Source of the DNA: Akkermansiaceae bacterium UBA956
GTDB taxonomy: Bacteria > Verrucomicrobiota > Verrucomicrobiia > Verrucomicrobiales > Akkermansiaceae
NCBI GenBank assembly: GCA_002293145.1
Contig: DBCO01000005.1
Location: 124,001-188,000 of the forward strand
Direction of reading: 5' to 3'
Length of the DNA stretch: 64,000 bases
The notes beneath the pieces are model-generated. The model made no database searches, was not told the DNA's origin, and saw only the letters and a list, made by a program, of their open reading frames with translations. This document shows positions 18,526 through 26,695 of this stretch, in pieces; the stretch's first letter is position 1, and every line of letters starts with the position of its first letter. The translations under genes and the position numbers were made by a program.

Positions 18526-18647
18526 CGTGTGACGCTTTAAGCATCACACGGCATTTCCCAAAAAATAGCATGTCGCAAGACAGGGTACAATTGGGTTTTC
18601 ATAGGTAATTGACTGCCGGAGCTGGGGAGCTCCGGCAGTTTCTTTTT
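18526..18647 (+). ncRNA. Candidate small RNA (about 120 nt)
   Basis: A transcript from the promoter at 18492 would start at a 5' hairpin, 18529-18547 (GTGACGC, loop TTTAA, GCATCAC, one mismatch), continue through a mostly unpaired 65-nt section, and end at an intrinsic terminator (18613-18647). No protein-coding frame fits the interval. This arrangement is typical of a trans-acting small RNA. It could instead be an attenuated leader of the gene at 18960, although that start is more than 300 bp downstream. It does not resemble 6S RNA, tmRNA or SRP RNA. No family recognised. Confidence 0.45.
18613..18647 (+). terminator. Intrinsic terminator of the candidate small RNA
   Basis: An 11-bp perfect GC-rich stem (CTGCCGGAGCT at 18613-18623 with AGCTCCGGCAG at 18628-18638), a GGGG loop, then TTTCTTTTT. 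It is the strongest terminator in the window. Confidence 0.85.
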
Positions 18648-18959
18648 CGGGGATTCGTAGCCAGTTGATGCATTTTCTGCATACAAGAAAAATCCAAAAA
18701 ACCAACAACGAGAGCATTGGATCATGAAATTTTAGTCGGAAATGGACATAAAATACCGAAATCACCCGAAAAACAGCGCATTGCAGTCATCTCGTGATTT
18801 TCATAGGAACTGCGGTGACAAATTCTTCACGACTTTCCCCTTGCGGGACCTCTGTCAGACTGCTAAAAATTGAAAGCCTGTCATAGCCTTAGCGGAAAAG
18901 CGCATTGGCATGTTTCAAGCTGGCCCACGTGTCATCCGGCAACTCCACATACCCATTGT

Positions 18960-19652
18960 ATGCACACTACTTCATATCTTCATCGCTTCTTGATTCTCTG
19001 CCTCACGCTTTGCACTTTACCGTTCATTCAGGCTCAAGAAGAACAAGGTTTCCTCAATATCGCTAACCTCGTGCTGGGCGATAAGCCATGCAACATCCAG
19101 GTTGCTGGGAAAGAGCTCGTCCCCGGTGGATTGAAAAACATCGAATCCACTGGCTGGTTCATCGTCCCCGCAGGCGAACATCAAATGAGCCTCGCCGTCG
19201 AGGGCTACAAAACTGCTGCTGGCTCGATCACGATTACTCCGGGAGTCAGCACGCTCTACGTAGTCTTCCTCCAACAAATAGGCGACAAAGTAGACAAAAA
19301 TGGCAAGCCCAATCCGCCACAACTCCGCATCAAGAAGTGCGAATCCTTTGCCGAAACAAAAGGACACTACCTCAACGCAATGTCGTTTTGCCCTGATGAA
19401 GAACGCTTCGATCTCGGGCCAAACATTCTTCGACTCAAGATGTTTGGTCGCCAAGAAATCACCAACTGGAATGGCGGAGCTTTTGCCATCAAGCATGGCG
19501 CTGAGATCATCGGCACCTGCTCCGGCTCACAAGAAAAAGGCTCATACTACCTGCTGATCGGCACCGACCACCGCAGATCCTACGCCTCTCTCCTCGTCCG
19601 CAATGAAAAACAAGAGCTTCCCCCTTGGATGAAAAAACCACAAAAACCATGA
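18960..19652 (+). CDS. Secreted protein with a carboxypeptidase-like beta domain, function unknown
   Basis: A 230-residue protein with a signal peptide over residues 1-25 (LILCLTLCTLPFIQAQ). The mature part begins with FLNIANLVLGDKPCNI, a small beta-sandwich reminiscent of DUF4397 or PEGA domains: a short chain bearing GWFIVPAGEHQMSLAVEG and TITPGVSTLYVVFLQ, as in surface proteins that present an extended loop. The C-terminal half has no recognised family. The frame is open from 18870, but the ATG at 18960 begins the signal. No partner is obvious in the neighbourhood. It is most likely periplasmic or surface located. Confidence 0.6.
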   Translation: MHTTSYLHRFLILCLTLCTLPFIQAQEEQGFLNIANLVLGDKPCNIQVAGKELVPGGLKNIESTGWFIVPAGEHQMSLAVEGYKTAAGSITITPGVSTLYVVFLQQIGDKVDKNGKPNPPQLRIKKCESFAETKGHYLNAMSFCPDEERFDLGPNILRLKMFGRQEITNWNGGAFAIKHGAEIIGTCSGSQEKGSYYLLIGTDHRRSYASLLVRNEKQELPPWMKKPQKP

Positions 19653-20081
19653 TGCACCGATCATACCCCCAATACCTGGCAGCTTAATCAGTACGCAATT
19701 CCTTGCTGCTGAATCACCGTCCGCCAGCGAGATTCTCGCCGAATCGGCTCCGAGCTTGCAAATCCGCGTGGACTGCCAAAAACGCAAACAAGAATTTGCT
19801 CTCGCAGCCGCCTCTACTGGCATAACAGCATAGCGCAGCTTTTGCTATCAATCGCGCCGAGCAAGGTGAATGCCACCCAGCACATTGGACCGGCGGCACA
19901 GCGCCCGATCATAGAATCGAATTTAGTTTATGGACGATGAAAGATCGGCGCGCGCACAATGTCGATTCGAATGCCGTCGCACAAAAACCTCGGCTTTCAT
20001 CCTGACAATTACCGAGTGTGAGATTCCTAGGAGCGCTTTCTTTACGATGCTTCTGATGCCACGGCAGCATAGCCACTGGTC
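19653..20081. other. Intergenic region, no gene seen
   Basis: About 430 bp between convergent genes. A 47-codon open frame at about 19680-19830 reads like protein (Ala/Glu/Ser-rich) but has no start codon and no recognisable family. No terminator hairpin was found for either flanking gene. Confidence 0.35.
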
Positions 20082-20366
20082 CTACTTCTCCATTCCTTTC
20101 ACCAGAACAATCACTCCGGCCAAAAAAGGAATGAGCGCGAGGATCCAAGCGAGTTCAGCCATCGATTGGAGAAAAGCAAACAGGGCCAGCCCCATCGACA
20201 TCAACACAATCCCTTCGATCAAAGATCGACGGGATTTTTTTTCTTGGATCGGTTGCACATCGATGTGCGGCATCGCCATGTTGCGGCGCATTTTTTTCGC
20301 AGCGCGAATTTGATCTGCGCTAGGAGCCTCAATCTGGACCTTCGGTTTTTCAGTTTGATCAATCAT
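20082..20366 (-). CDS. Small two-helix membrane protein
   Basis: A 94-residue protein with a charged N-terminal half (Lys/Arg/Gln-rich, about residues 1-48) and two hydrophobic helices (about 49-68 and 71-90), ending MEK. It therefore lies in the inner membrane with a cytoplasmic N-terminal arm. The ATG at 20366 is 4 bp after the stop of the beta-lactamase-fold gene (20371), so the two are cotranscribed; an upstream in-frame start would run into that gene. No family was recognised. It might assist the hydrolase upstream, but nothing in the sequence shows this. Confidence 0.6.
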   Translation of the reverse strand: MIDQTEKPKVQIEAPSADQIRAAKKMRRNMAMPHIDVQPIQEKKSRRSLIEGIVLMSMGLALFAFLQSMAELAWILALIPFLAGVIVLVKGMEK

Positions 20367-20370
20367 GGCA

Positions 20371-21510
20371 TTATGGGGCGAAAGCTTTTTCCTGAAGAGA
20401 CTGACGCGTCGCAGAGCCATCGGCATTCGCGAAATCCGAGCGTTGCACCAGAAAAAGAAAATAGCGCTGCTTCACAGGATCAATCCAGCATTGCGTCCCA
20501 AACGCGCCGCCATGACCGTGACTCCCGGGTGACAGAATGGCAGTAACTCCTTGCGGTTTGCGAATGACACACCAGCCGATTCCCCATCCATTCCCTGGGG
20601 TAAATCCTGTGGCGAGATCTCCCGTATGAACGCGCGTCATTTCCCGCACTGTTTCTTCCTTCAAGTAGCGCCGACCATCCAGCTCGCCGCCGCGCAAAAT
20701 CATACGCGCGAAACGACCATAGTCTGCCGCTGTGGAAAACAAGCCACCATTCGCACGCGGATAGCGCTTTTTGTTTGCACTGGGATCGCCTAACAGAAAC
20801 CTCAAGGGTGCTTCTTTCCATTCCGTAGCCGCACTTTTTTGGTAAGCCTTGCACAGGCGCTTCATCTGTTCTGCGCTCGGAGAGAATGTTGTATCTTTCA
20901 TCCCCAGTGGCTGAAACAGCTCCTCGGCGACAAAAGCTTCAAAGGATTTGCCAGTCACGACTTCCACCACTCGCGCAGCAATGTTGATGCTGGATTGACA
21001 ATAACTCCATTTGCGATCAGGCGGGAAATTAACTGGCAAGGTGACCACATACTTGGTGAGATCTGCTAGGTTTTCAAACTCCGCATCCGCACCGCGTGGC
21101 ACGTCACTCAAGCCCGAGCTGTGTTGCATGCATTGCGCAATCGTGATGATCATATGCTTGCCCTGAGCATCCTTGAGGTCGGCAAATTCGGGCAGATACT
21201 TTGCCACAGGATTGTGAATGTTGAGCTTGCCGCGCTCATGCAACATCATCACCGCCGTTCCTGTGATCGGTTTAGTCATCGAGGCAATCCAAAAAAGATC
21301 ATCCGCCTGAATGGCACGTTTAGTTTCCATATCGGCTAGCCCCGACATTTCTTGACGCATCACCCCATCGCGATTCCCAGTTTGCACAAGGCCGCCGACG
21401 ATTTCATGTTTCGTAATTTCCTCATCCAATTGCTTTTTCAACAAAGGAAAATCCTCTGCCGCATCAAGGTTCATGCAGCAGAGGATGGGAATCAATAATA
21501 ACTGTTTCAT
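20371..21510 (-). CDS. Serine hydrolase, class C beta-lactamase/esterase fold
   Basis: A 379-residue exported protein with a signal peptide over about residues 1-17. The class C beta-lactamase-related fold is shown by the SxxK nucleophile motif SMTK (Ser77-Lys80), a Tyr motif YCQSS in place of the usual YxN, and the late SHGHGGAFG strand, which stands where KTG/HxG is found in this family. GLSDVPRG and the GGLFSTAADYGRFA block are typical of the family. Most such proteins are esterases, D-aminopeptidases or peptidoglycan hydrolases rather than drug-resistance enzymes, so resistance should not be inferred. It is followed at 4 bp by the small membrane protein. Confidence 0.85.
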   Translation of the reverse strand: MKQLLLIPILCCMNLDAAEDFPLLKKQLDEEITKHEIVGGLVQTGNRDGVMRQEMSGLADMETKRAIQADDLFWIASMTKPITGTAVMMLHERGKLNIHNPVAKYLPEFADLKDAQGKHMIITIAQCMQHSSGLSDVPRGADAEFENLADLTKYVVTLPVNFPPDRKWSYCQSSINIAARVVEVVTGKSFEAFVAEELFQPLGMKDTTFSPSAEQMKRLCKAYQKSAATEWKEAPLRFLLGDPSANKKRYPRANGGLFSTAADYGRFARMILRGGELDGRRYLKEETVREMTRVHTGDLATGFTPGNGWGIGWCVIRKPQGVTAILSPGSHGHGGAFGTQCWIDPVKQRYFLFLVQRSDFANADGSATRQSLQEKAFAP

Positions 21511-21594
21511 GACCTATCCTATCACGAACCAAGAACGCGCACAAGAAGAAAACGAATGATCAAAAATGCCGCGAGTAAGCCACACTCAGGCAGC

Positions 21595-22455
21595 CTACTT
21601 TTGCAAATTTTTCATTTTTTCCATTATCTCCTTCATCTGCTTCTTGATCGCTTCAGGCACATTAGGGTCGTTGAGCGCTTCATCAAGATCCGCTGCGCCA
21701 TCAATTTCCAGCTTAATAGAATTTCCTCCTTGATTGACATTTGCATCGGCGCCTCCCGCATCATTCTGCTGCTCTTGACCGCGCTCCTCGATAATGACCG
21801 TGAGATTTGCGCGCTCACCCTTCCGCATGTATTCCACTTCGAGGATATCACCTGCCTTGTGATTCCTCAGTTCACTGCGCAGGTCTTCTTCTTCCGCGAG
21901 GACTTGATCACCAGCTTTGAGAAGTATGTCATTCACCTTCAACCCTGCTTTGGCCACTGGCCCGTCATTGGCGATGGCGCGAATGACCACGCCCTCGTCG
22001 CAACCAAGTCCGAGTTGCTCGCGCAATGCGGGATCTGCCGCCTTGACCTCAGCACCAATCCAGACAGCTGCTAGTTTCGTTTGGCCTTGCTGTTGGTGCA
22101 CATCATCTCCCGACTCGTCAAGCACATTGCCATCGCCATCGAGCACTTCCGTTTTTTCTGCCGTCACGCCATTGCGCGTAGTAACGGTCTTGCGTATCGT
22201 TTTTTTCCCGTCCGAGGTGATGGATACCGATTTACTCTCGGAGTGTGATATTGATCCGTTACCATCAAGCTTCGAGCCAGCTTTGACCTCAGCTTCTGCC
22301 TTGCCCTCGCCACCATCGATCTCGATGTCAATCTTCACATCGCTGGGGTTCTTCGTTTTGTCTTCGACCTCATCATACCCTTGAGCATGTAAGGCGGTGG
22401 ATCCTAGGATTGCAGCCGTAAGTGCAGCTGCCATGGTTCTGTAGTTTGCATTCAT
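21595..22455 (-). CDS. Periplasmic PDZ-domain protein
   Basis: A 286-residue exported protein with a signal peptide at residues 1-25. An acidic, Ser-rich middle section is followed by a PDZ domain (about residues 130-215): LGLGCDEGVVIRAI, GPVAKAGLKVNDILLKAG and a final strand EVEYMRKGERANL. No protease domain accompanies it, so it is not a DegP-type enzyme. The C-terminus is helical and Lys/Met-rich, possibly a coiled coil. It lies 26 bp downstream of the putative anti-sigma gene in the same orientation, which suggests a role as a sensor or partner in that regulatory pathway. The function is otherwise unknown. Confidence 0.75.
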   Translation of the reverse strand: MNANYRTMAAALTAAILGSTALHAQGYDEVEDKTKNPSDVKIDIEIDGGEGKAEAEVKAGSKLDGNGSISHSESKSVSITSDGKKTIRKTVTTRNGVTAEKTEVLDGDGNVLDESGDDVHQQQGQTKLAAVWIGAEVKAADPALREQLGLGCDEGVVIRAIANDGPVAKAGLKVNDILLKAGDQVLAEEEDLRSELRNHKAGDILEVEYMRKGERANLTVIIEERGQEQQNDAGGADANVNQGGNSIKLEIDGAADLDEALNDPNVPEAIKKQMKEIMEKMKNLQK

Positions 22456-22481
22456 ATTGTTTACTGTTGTTGTTCGTAGTG

Positions 22482-22910
22482 TTAATCAAAAGTTACTGGC
22501 GCACAGACAAGTGTATGCTTGATCTCTGATGAGCGAATTAAAATGGGTGAGTGAGTATTTGCGACGGAAGATTCCTCTTTCCACTGCTGTTGAAGAAGTT
22601 CCCAGTAGCCCCCATCAACTTCAAAAAGTTTCAAGCGCTTACTTTGAATCAGGGTTTTTTGATGATGCCGCACTGTAACGTCTGGCTCGGTTGCGTGAGG
22701 CTCGACGCGAACAGATTTGCGATGCAATAGCATGCCGATAGCAAGAGCTGCAGCAATAGGCAGAATCGAGGCGAGACGCCCTTTCCATGATAGGGGCATG
22801 GCATTGCCCGCCACTCGAACCGGCGGCTGTGTAAGCCTAGCTCGTAATGCACGCGGCAAGGGAGCGGGTTTGATCTGTTTCAGAAACGAATCTGGAAGTT
22901 CCTCATTCAT
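22482..22910 (-). CDS. Putative membrane anti-sigma factor
   Basis: A 142-residue protein with one transmembrane helix (about residues 47-63, ILPIAAALAIGMLL) separating a cytoplasmic N-terminal arm from a periplasmic C-terminal domain. Its start overlaps the stop of the ECF sigma gene by 4 bp (ATGA), the arrangement seen in most sigma/anti-sigma pairs. No zinc-binding HxxxCxxC motif is present, so it would belong to the non-zinc group or a divergent one. Identification rests mostly on position and topology. Confidence 0.6.
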   Translation of the reverse strand: MNEELPDSFLKQIKPAPLPRALRARLTQPPVRVAGNAMPLSWKGRLASILPIAAALAIGMLLHRKSVRVEPHATEPDVTVRHHQKTLIQSKRLKLFEVDGGYWELLQQQWKEESSVANTHSPILIRSSEIKHTLVCAPVTFD

Positions 22911-23419
22911 GGTTGTAGTTCGGTGAGATTGGGTTTGAGGCGCTCGACTGCATAACGATAACGAGAAGTGGCTGTCGCCACGGGAATCGCCAACAACTGT
23001 GCGATAGCAGGAAAAGTCATTTCACCCCAGACGCGTAAGATCAAGACCTCGCGCAAATCATCGGGTAATCTCGCAATCTGAGTCTGAATGAAGGCATCAG
23101 TATCTGTAGCTCCCACATCATTGATAAACCAATCGTCCGTGTTCGCAACTTCACTTTCGCGTCGAGTACGACGATCGATGCTACGTCCCAGATCAATGGC
23201 TCTGCGCCGGATCGTCGCAAAAACGACCGCCCGCGGTGGCACTTCATCTGAGGCCTTCGACCACGTCTCAACCAAAGACTCCTGCAAGACATCTTGCGCA
23301 TCAGCCTCACAACGCGTTTGTTGACGAGCATAGAGAAAAAAGACTTCCGCATGCTCATCAATCCACCTCTGCCATTGCAGGGATCGATTGGGCTCAGTTG
23401 GATCTTCGCGGCGGCTCAT
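22907..23419 (-). CDS. ECF-type RNA polymerase sigma factor
   Basis: About 170 residues with region 2 (EHAEVFFLYARQQTRCEADAQ, DVLQESLVETW) and region 4 (LPDDLREVLILRVWGEMTF, then AIAQLLAIPVATATSRYRYAVERL), as in extracytoplasmic-function sigma factors. The frame is open to an ATG at 23494, which has a GGAG three bases before it, but the extra 25 residues do not look conserved; the ATG at 23419 (MSRREDPTEP) is preferred, and the choice is uncertain. The stop overlaps the anti-sigma start. The RND adaptor gene at 23563 is divergent, so the shared intergenic space probably holds an autoregulated promoter. Confidence 0.85.
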   Translation of the reverse strand: MSRREDPTEPNRSLQWQRWIDEHAEVFFLYARQQTRCEADAQDVLQESLVETWSKASDEVPPRAVVFATIRRRAIDLGRSIDRRTRRESEVANTDDWFINDVGATDTDAFIQTQIARLPDDLREVLILRVWGEMTFPAIAQLLAIPVATATSRYRYAVERLKPNLTELQP

Positions 23420-23562
23420 GTGCTTCTGTTGATACAGCGGCACGCTCAGCCCAACCGATCTGTAATCGAAGGAAAAAAGACCAATAGCTTCCATTCACTC
23501 CGTGCTATGAACATCACAGGCTTGCATTTTCAGCGCCATCGTCGATCATATTGGCATTCCGC

Positions 23563-24723
23563 ATGGACCCTATCTTATCAACCTCCGCCAGCGAACACGT
23601 CAGCAAAGCCAAAACCATCGCCGCGATTTTAATCATCGGCATTCTGTCTTTGCTCAGTTTCGTTCTGATGAAACAGTGCAAACCAGAGGCAAAAATGGAA
23701 GAACGCCTCTTTGCTCATCCGAGCGTAGAGGTCTATACCATTGTCACAACTGAGCAACAGCTCAACATCGCCTCACAGGCAGTAGTAAGCAGTCGTCGCG
23801 AGGTGCAACTCGCATCAGAAGTAGCAGGAAAAGTCATCGAAGTATCACCACAATGGAAACGTGGCGGCATCGTTACGCGTGAAGAGATTCTTATTCGCTT
23901 GGATTCGGCCGACTACACCGCTGCGCGCGCGCGCATGGAATCAATGTTGGCACAAGCGCAAGAAAATCTCGCACTCGAGACCGCGCAATCGGAAATGGCC
24001 ATTCGTGAATGGGAGCGCGTCAGCAATGATCAGGCATCGCCACTCACTCGCCGTGATCCACAGGTCACACGTGCGCGGGCCTTAGTTGCATCAGCTCAAG
24101 CAGATCTCGAAAAAGCCAAACGCGATGAGGAGCGAACCATTCTGCGCGCGCCCTTCGCTGGTCGCGTTCGCCAGAGCAATGTCGAACTAGGGTCCTATCT
24201 CTCCCCTGGATTCACGATTGGAGAACTATATGCCGATGACGACCTAGAGCTGCACATCCCCGCCTCACTCGAAGACTTCCCATTTCTCGCGAGAGCTGGA
24301 CGTTTCCCCATCGAAGCCATGATGGGCAAAGAGACGCAATCTTGGCAGGCAGAAATCGTCCGCATCGATGGAGAAATTGACCGCAAAACCAATTCTGCAC
24401 GGATCATTGCCAAAATTCTCCCCAACGGAAAAACCTACCCCCCTGTAGGGTTATTTGTGCGCACCATTTTACCGACAGCGCCGATCAATGATCTTAGCAA
24501 AATTCCGCGCTCAGGCTTGCACGAGGAATCAAGCGTGCTCTTAGTTCGCGACACAAATACCATCCATATTCAGCCGATTCAAATCATCCGTGCTGATCAA
24601 AATGATCTTTATGTCAAAGGGCTCAAGACGGGAGATCGCCTATGCGTGACTCGTCTTCAAGTCGCTATCGATGGCATGCAGGTCGAGGTAGTGCTGCCGC
24701 AAAAGCAAACAACCACGAGATAA
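23563..24723 (+). CDS. RND efflux periplasmic adaptor (membrane fusion protein)
   Basis: A 386-residue HlyD/AcrA-family adaptor. One N-terminal transmembrane anchor (about residues 20-38) precedes the lipoyl-like domain: SSRREVQLASEVAGKVIEV before the hairpin and RAPFAGRVRQSNVELG after it, with a coiled-coil hairpin between (Ala/Gln/Arg-rich, about residues 120-185). The C-terminal beta-barrel and membrane-proximal domains follow. Such adaptors link an inner-membrane pump to an outer-membrane channel, but no RND, ABC or TolC gene lies next to it, so it is an orphan. It is transcribed away from the ECF sigma gene. Confidence 0.85.
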   Translation: MDPILSTSASEHVSKAKTIAAILIIGILSLLSFVLMKQCKPEAKMEERLFAHPSVEVYTIVTTEQQLNIASQAVVSSRREVQLASEVAGKVIEVSPQWKRGGIVTREEILIRLDSADYTAARARMESMLAQAQENLALETAQSEMAIREWERVSNDQASPLTRRDPQVTRARALVASAQADLEKAKRDEERTILRAPFAGRVRQSNVELGSYLSPGFTIGELYADDDLELHIPASLEDFPFLARAGRFPIEAMMGKETQSWQAEIVRIDGEIDRKTNSARIIAKILPNGKTYPPVGLFVRTILPTAPINDLSKIPRSGLHEESSVLLVRDTNTIHIQPIQIIRADQNDLYVKGLKTGDRLCVTRLQVAIDGMQVEVVLPQKQTTTR

Positions 24724-25065
24724 AAAGCAGAATCGAACTCGTCAAAACGCAACCCAATCGCGAAATGAAATGCACCCGTAGGGCCATCATCACGCATCAA
24801 ATTGTGAACATATTCCAATCGCACTGGACCATTCTTCTTTGGCAATACCGAATTCTCCCATGTCTTCAAAGCTTTCGCATCCGCAGATGACGGCACATAG
24901 GGAGATGAAGAGTATGTCGGTGAGGTGGTGTACGGGCGAGATCGATTCGTGGATTTTCCAGCTCTTGGGGTAGCAGGATGATCGCTGGTGTTTCGCTGGC
25001 AGCTGGTGTTTCGCTAGAGAGCTGTTGTGGCTGTGTGTTTATTTTGTTAGATGATGGCGCGTGTG
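24724..25065. other. Intergenic stretch with a possible decayed reading frame
   Basis: About 340 bp with no supported gene. On the minus strand, 24745-24900 reads as an uninterrupted protein-like piece (it includes SADAKALKTWENSVLPKKNG) without a sensible start, perhaps the tail of a lost gene. No family recognised. Confidence 0.3.
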
Positions 25066-26634
25066 TTAGGGCTGAAATTGAATTCCGCCTACAAACTCGT
25101 TGGTTTGAAAAAATTGCGCATCGCGCACGACCTTGCCGCCCACCGTAAGATGATCGAATCGCAAATCGCGAATCCGAGCATCTGCCAGCCCCCATAGAAT
25201 TTGTGGCTCGCGCAAGACACTGGGCGCAGCGATAGAAACATTCTGAAACAAAATATCCGATAGATCTCCAGCTTCTCGCCGACCACCATTCTTTGCGTAT
25301 GGTGCAGGCACTTTCATGCAGAGAAAAAACTGCTGCAAAGTAGGCCGCGGGTCTTCCACGTTGATGTTCCGAAAAATCACGCCGCGCCCCGCTGCCCCCT
25401 TGCCCTCGCCACGCATGTTGAACACCCGTCCACCACTCCAGTGATGCCATTTCGCTCGTGAGTAAATCACATCACAATCTTCTACCACCATCGGCCGATC
25501 ATTTACGTTTTGTAATGAACTCAAAACGAATGCCGATCCATTCGCATCATTCCACACTACCGTGCGACGAATCCCTAATCCCTGCACATACAGCGAGTCA
25601 TCTTGCGTGCGCAAGAAACAATCTTCAATGAGAGTATTCCCAAAAGGATTGATGCCATCACCATTCGCCCGCCACGTGAAAATTTTCGTCCACGATACCT
25701 TATTCGGATGTCCCTTTTTAAAGCCACCCACCAGCATCAGTGAATGCGTTGCCGAATCCGCAATCGTAATCCCTTCCACAGTCACATCATTGGCTCCCAA
25801 GATCTCAATTGGACGATAGCGCTCATGCTCACTTGCTGCAATCGCTGGCCTAACATATTCAGGATGCTTCAATCGAGCGCCCGATATAGTGCCGTGACCA
25901 AAGACCCGAATATTCCGCCCCTCGGTCCAAGAAGTTTGCGAAAAAGTTCCATACACCATCGCATCAGCTGGAAGATAATACTGACAATTCGCGCGCAACG
26001 GAAATGCCACACCAACGTCATGCACACCCGGCAAAAAATACAAGGTGGTCCACGCACCGCCTGCTGGAGGCATTCCCCCTGGTCTTACTGCCAACACCCC
26101 CGGCTCCCCCAACCTCGGTTTGTCGAGCAACGGTGGATTGGCAAACAGCGAAATTGTATGAATCGGTGGCCCCTTGTAGCCCTTACCCGTGTCTTGCTCA
26201 TCCATTTGGCCATCGATATCCACCGCCACTTGGCAAGGCTTGTTCAATGTTACATAAACCTTGCCATCTTTCACTAAACAGGCCGAAACCTTGCGTCTTG
26301 GATGCACTGCCGCTGAACGAATCGCTTGACCATTCTTGCGCGAAACTTCCACTTCCACTGCTCCCGACATCTCAAAATTTACGTAAGCATGCGTCCATCC
26401 CGCTAGGGTGTCGAAATATGCATCCTTCCCCTTCTCCACTTTTTTGCAAGCAGTCTCCCATACAAAAGCCTGCTGCCATAACGCGTCAGGCTGCGCCGGA
26501 CGCACTCTTACGTCATAATGCTCCGCCGCGGCCAATCCCGGAACCTTATCCGAAACCACTAAACTTTCTGGCTCAGCAGCAATAACACCACAGCAAAGAA
26601 AAATAACAACGAGTGGCGCGAATAAAACTTTCAT
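25066..26634 (-). CDS. Secreted right-handed beta-helix glycosidase (GH28/GH49-like)
   Basis: A 522-residue exported protein with a signal peptide (about residues 1-20, FAPLVVIFLCCGVIA). An N-terminal beta-sandwich half precedes a right-handed beta-helix from about residue 190: NIRVFGHGTISGARL, VTVEGITIADSATHSLML, GDGINPFGNTLIEDC and TQDDSLYV. The Asp-rich turns (NGDGIN and QDDS) resemble the catalytic positions of GH28 and GH49 enzymes. This predicts cleavage of a pectin-like or glucan polysaccharide outside the cytoplasm. The ATG at 26634 begins the signal; an ATG at 26652 is in frame. A broken sialate O-acetylesterase gene lies upstream in the same orientation, so this may be what is left of a polysaccharide-use locus. 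Confidence 0.75.
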   Translation of the reverse strand: MKVLFAPLVVIFLCCGVIAAEPESLVVSDKVPGLAAAEHYDVRVRPAQPDALWQQAFVWETACKKVEKGKDAYFDTLAGWTHAYVNFEMSGAVEVEVSRKNGQAIRSAAVHPRRKVSACLVKDGKVYVTLNKPCQVAVDIDGQMDEQDTGKGYKGPPIHTISLFANPPLLDKPRLGEPGVLAVRPGGMPPAGGAWTTLYFLPGVHDVGVAFPLRANCQYYLPADAMVYGTFSQTSWTEGRNIRVFGHGTISGARLKHPEYVRPAIAASEHERYRPIEILGANDVTVEGITIADSATHSLMLVGGFKKGHPNKVSWTKIFTWRANGDGINPFGNTLIEDCFLRTQDDSLYVQGLGIRRTVVWNDANGSAFVLSSLQNVNDRPMVVEDCDVIYSRAKWHHWSGGRVFNMRGEGKGAAGRGVIFRNINVEDPRPTLQQFFLCMKVPAPYAKNGGRREAGDLSDILFQNVSIAAPSVLREPQILWGLADARIRDLRFDHLTVGGKVVRDAQFFQTNEFVGGIQFQP

Positions 26635-26695
26635 CAACTCAGCTACGGTCATTAGCGCCTTATTCTGTCACAGAAAAAACCTAACAAATCACCAG

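Larger units (their letters stand above)
18190..18959. other. Intergenic region holding a candidate small RNA
   Basis: About 770 bp without a supported protein gene. The centre (18492-18647) holds a promoter-like pair, a 5' hairpin and a strong intrinsic terminator, listed separately. The right third must contain the promoter of the secreted protein at 18960. The word TTTTCATAGG occurs on both sides of the terminator (near 18597 and 18798). Confidence 0.5.

Noticed and set aside
19680..19830. Protein-like 47-codon frame without start
   Set aside because: No start, no family; may be the relic of a gene but cannot be supported.
20371..21510. Antibiotic resistance beta-lactamase
   Set aside because: The SxxK fold is shared by esterases and peptidases; the Tyr motif is diverged and context gives no hint of resistance.
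24745..24900. Protein-like minus-strand piece
   Set aside because: Looks like a relic, but the family was not recognised and there is no start.
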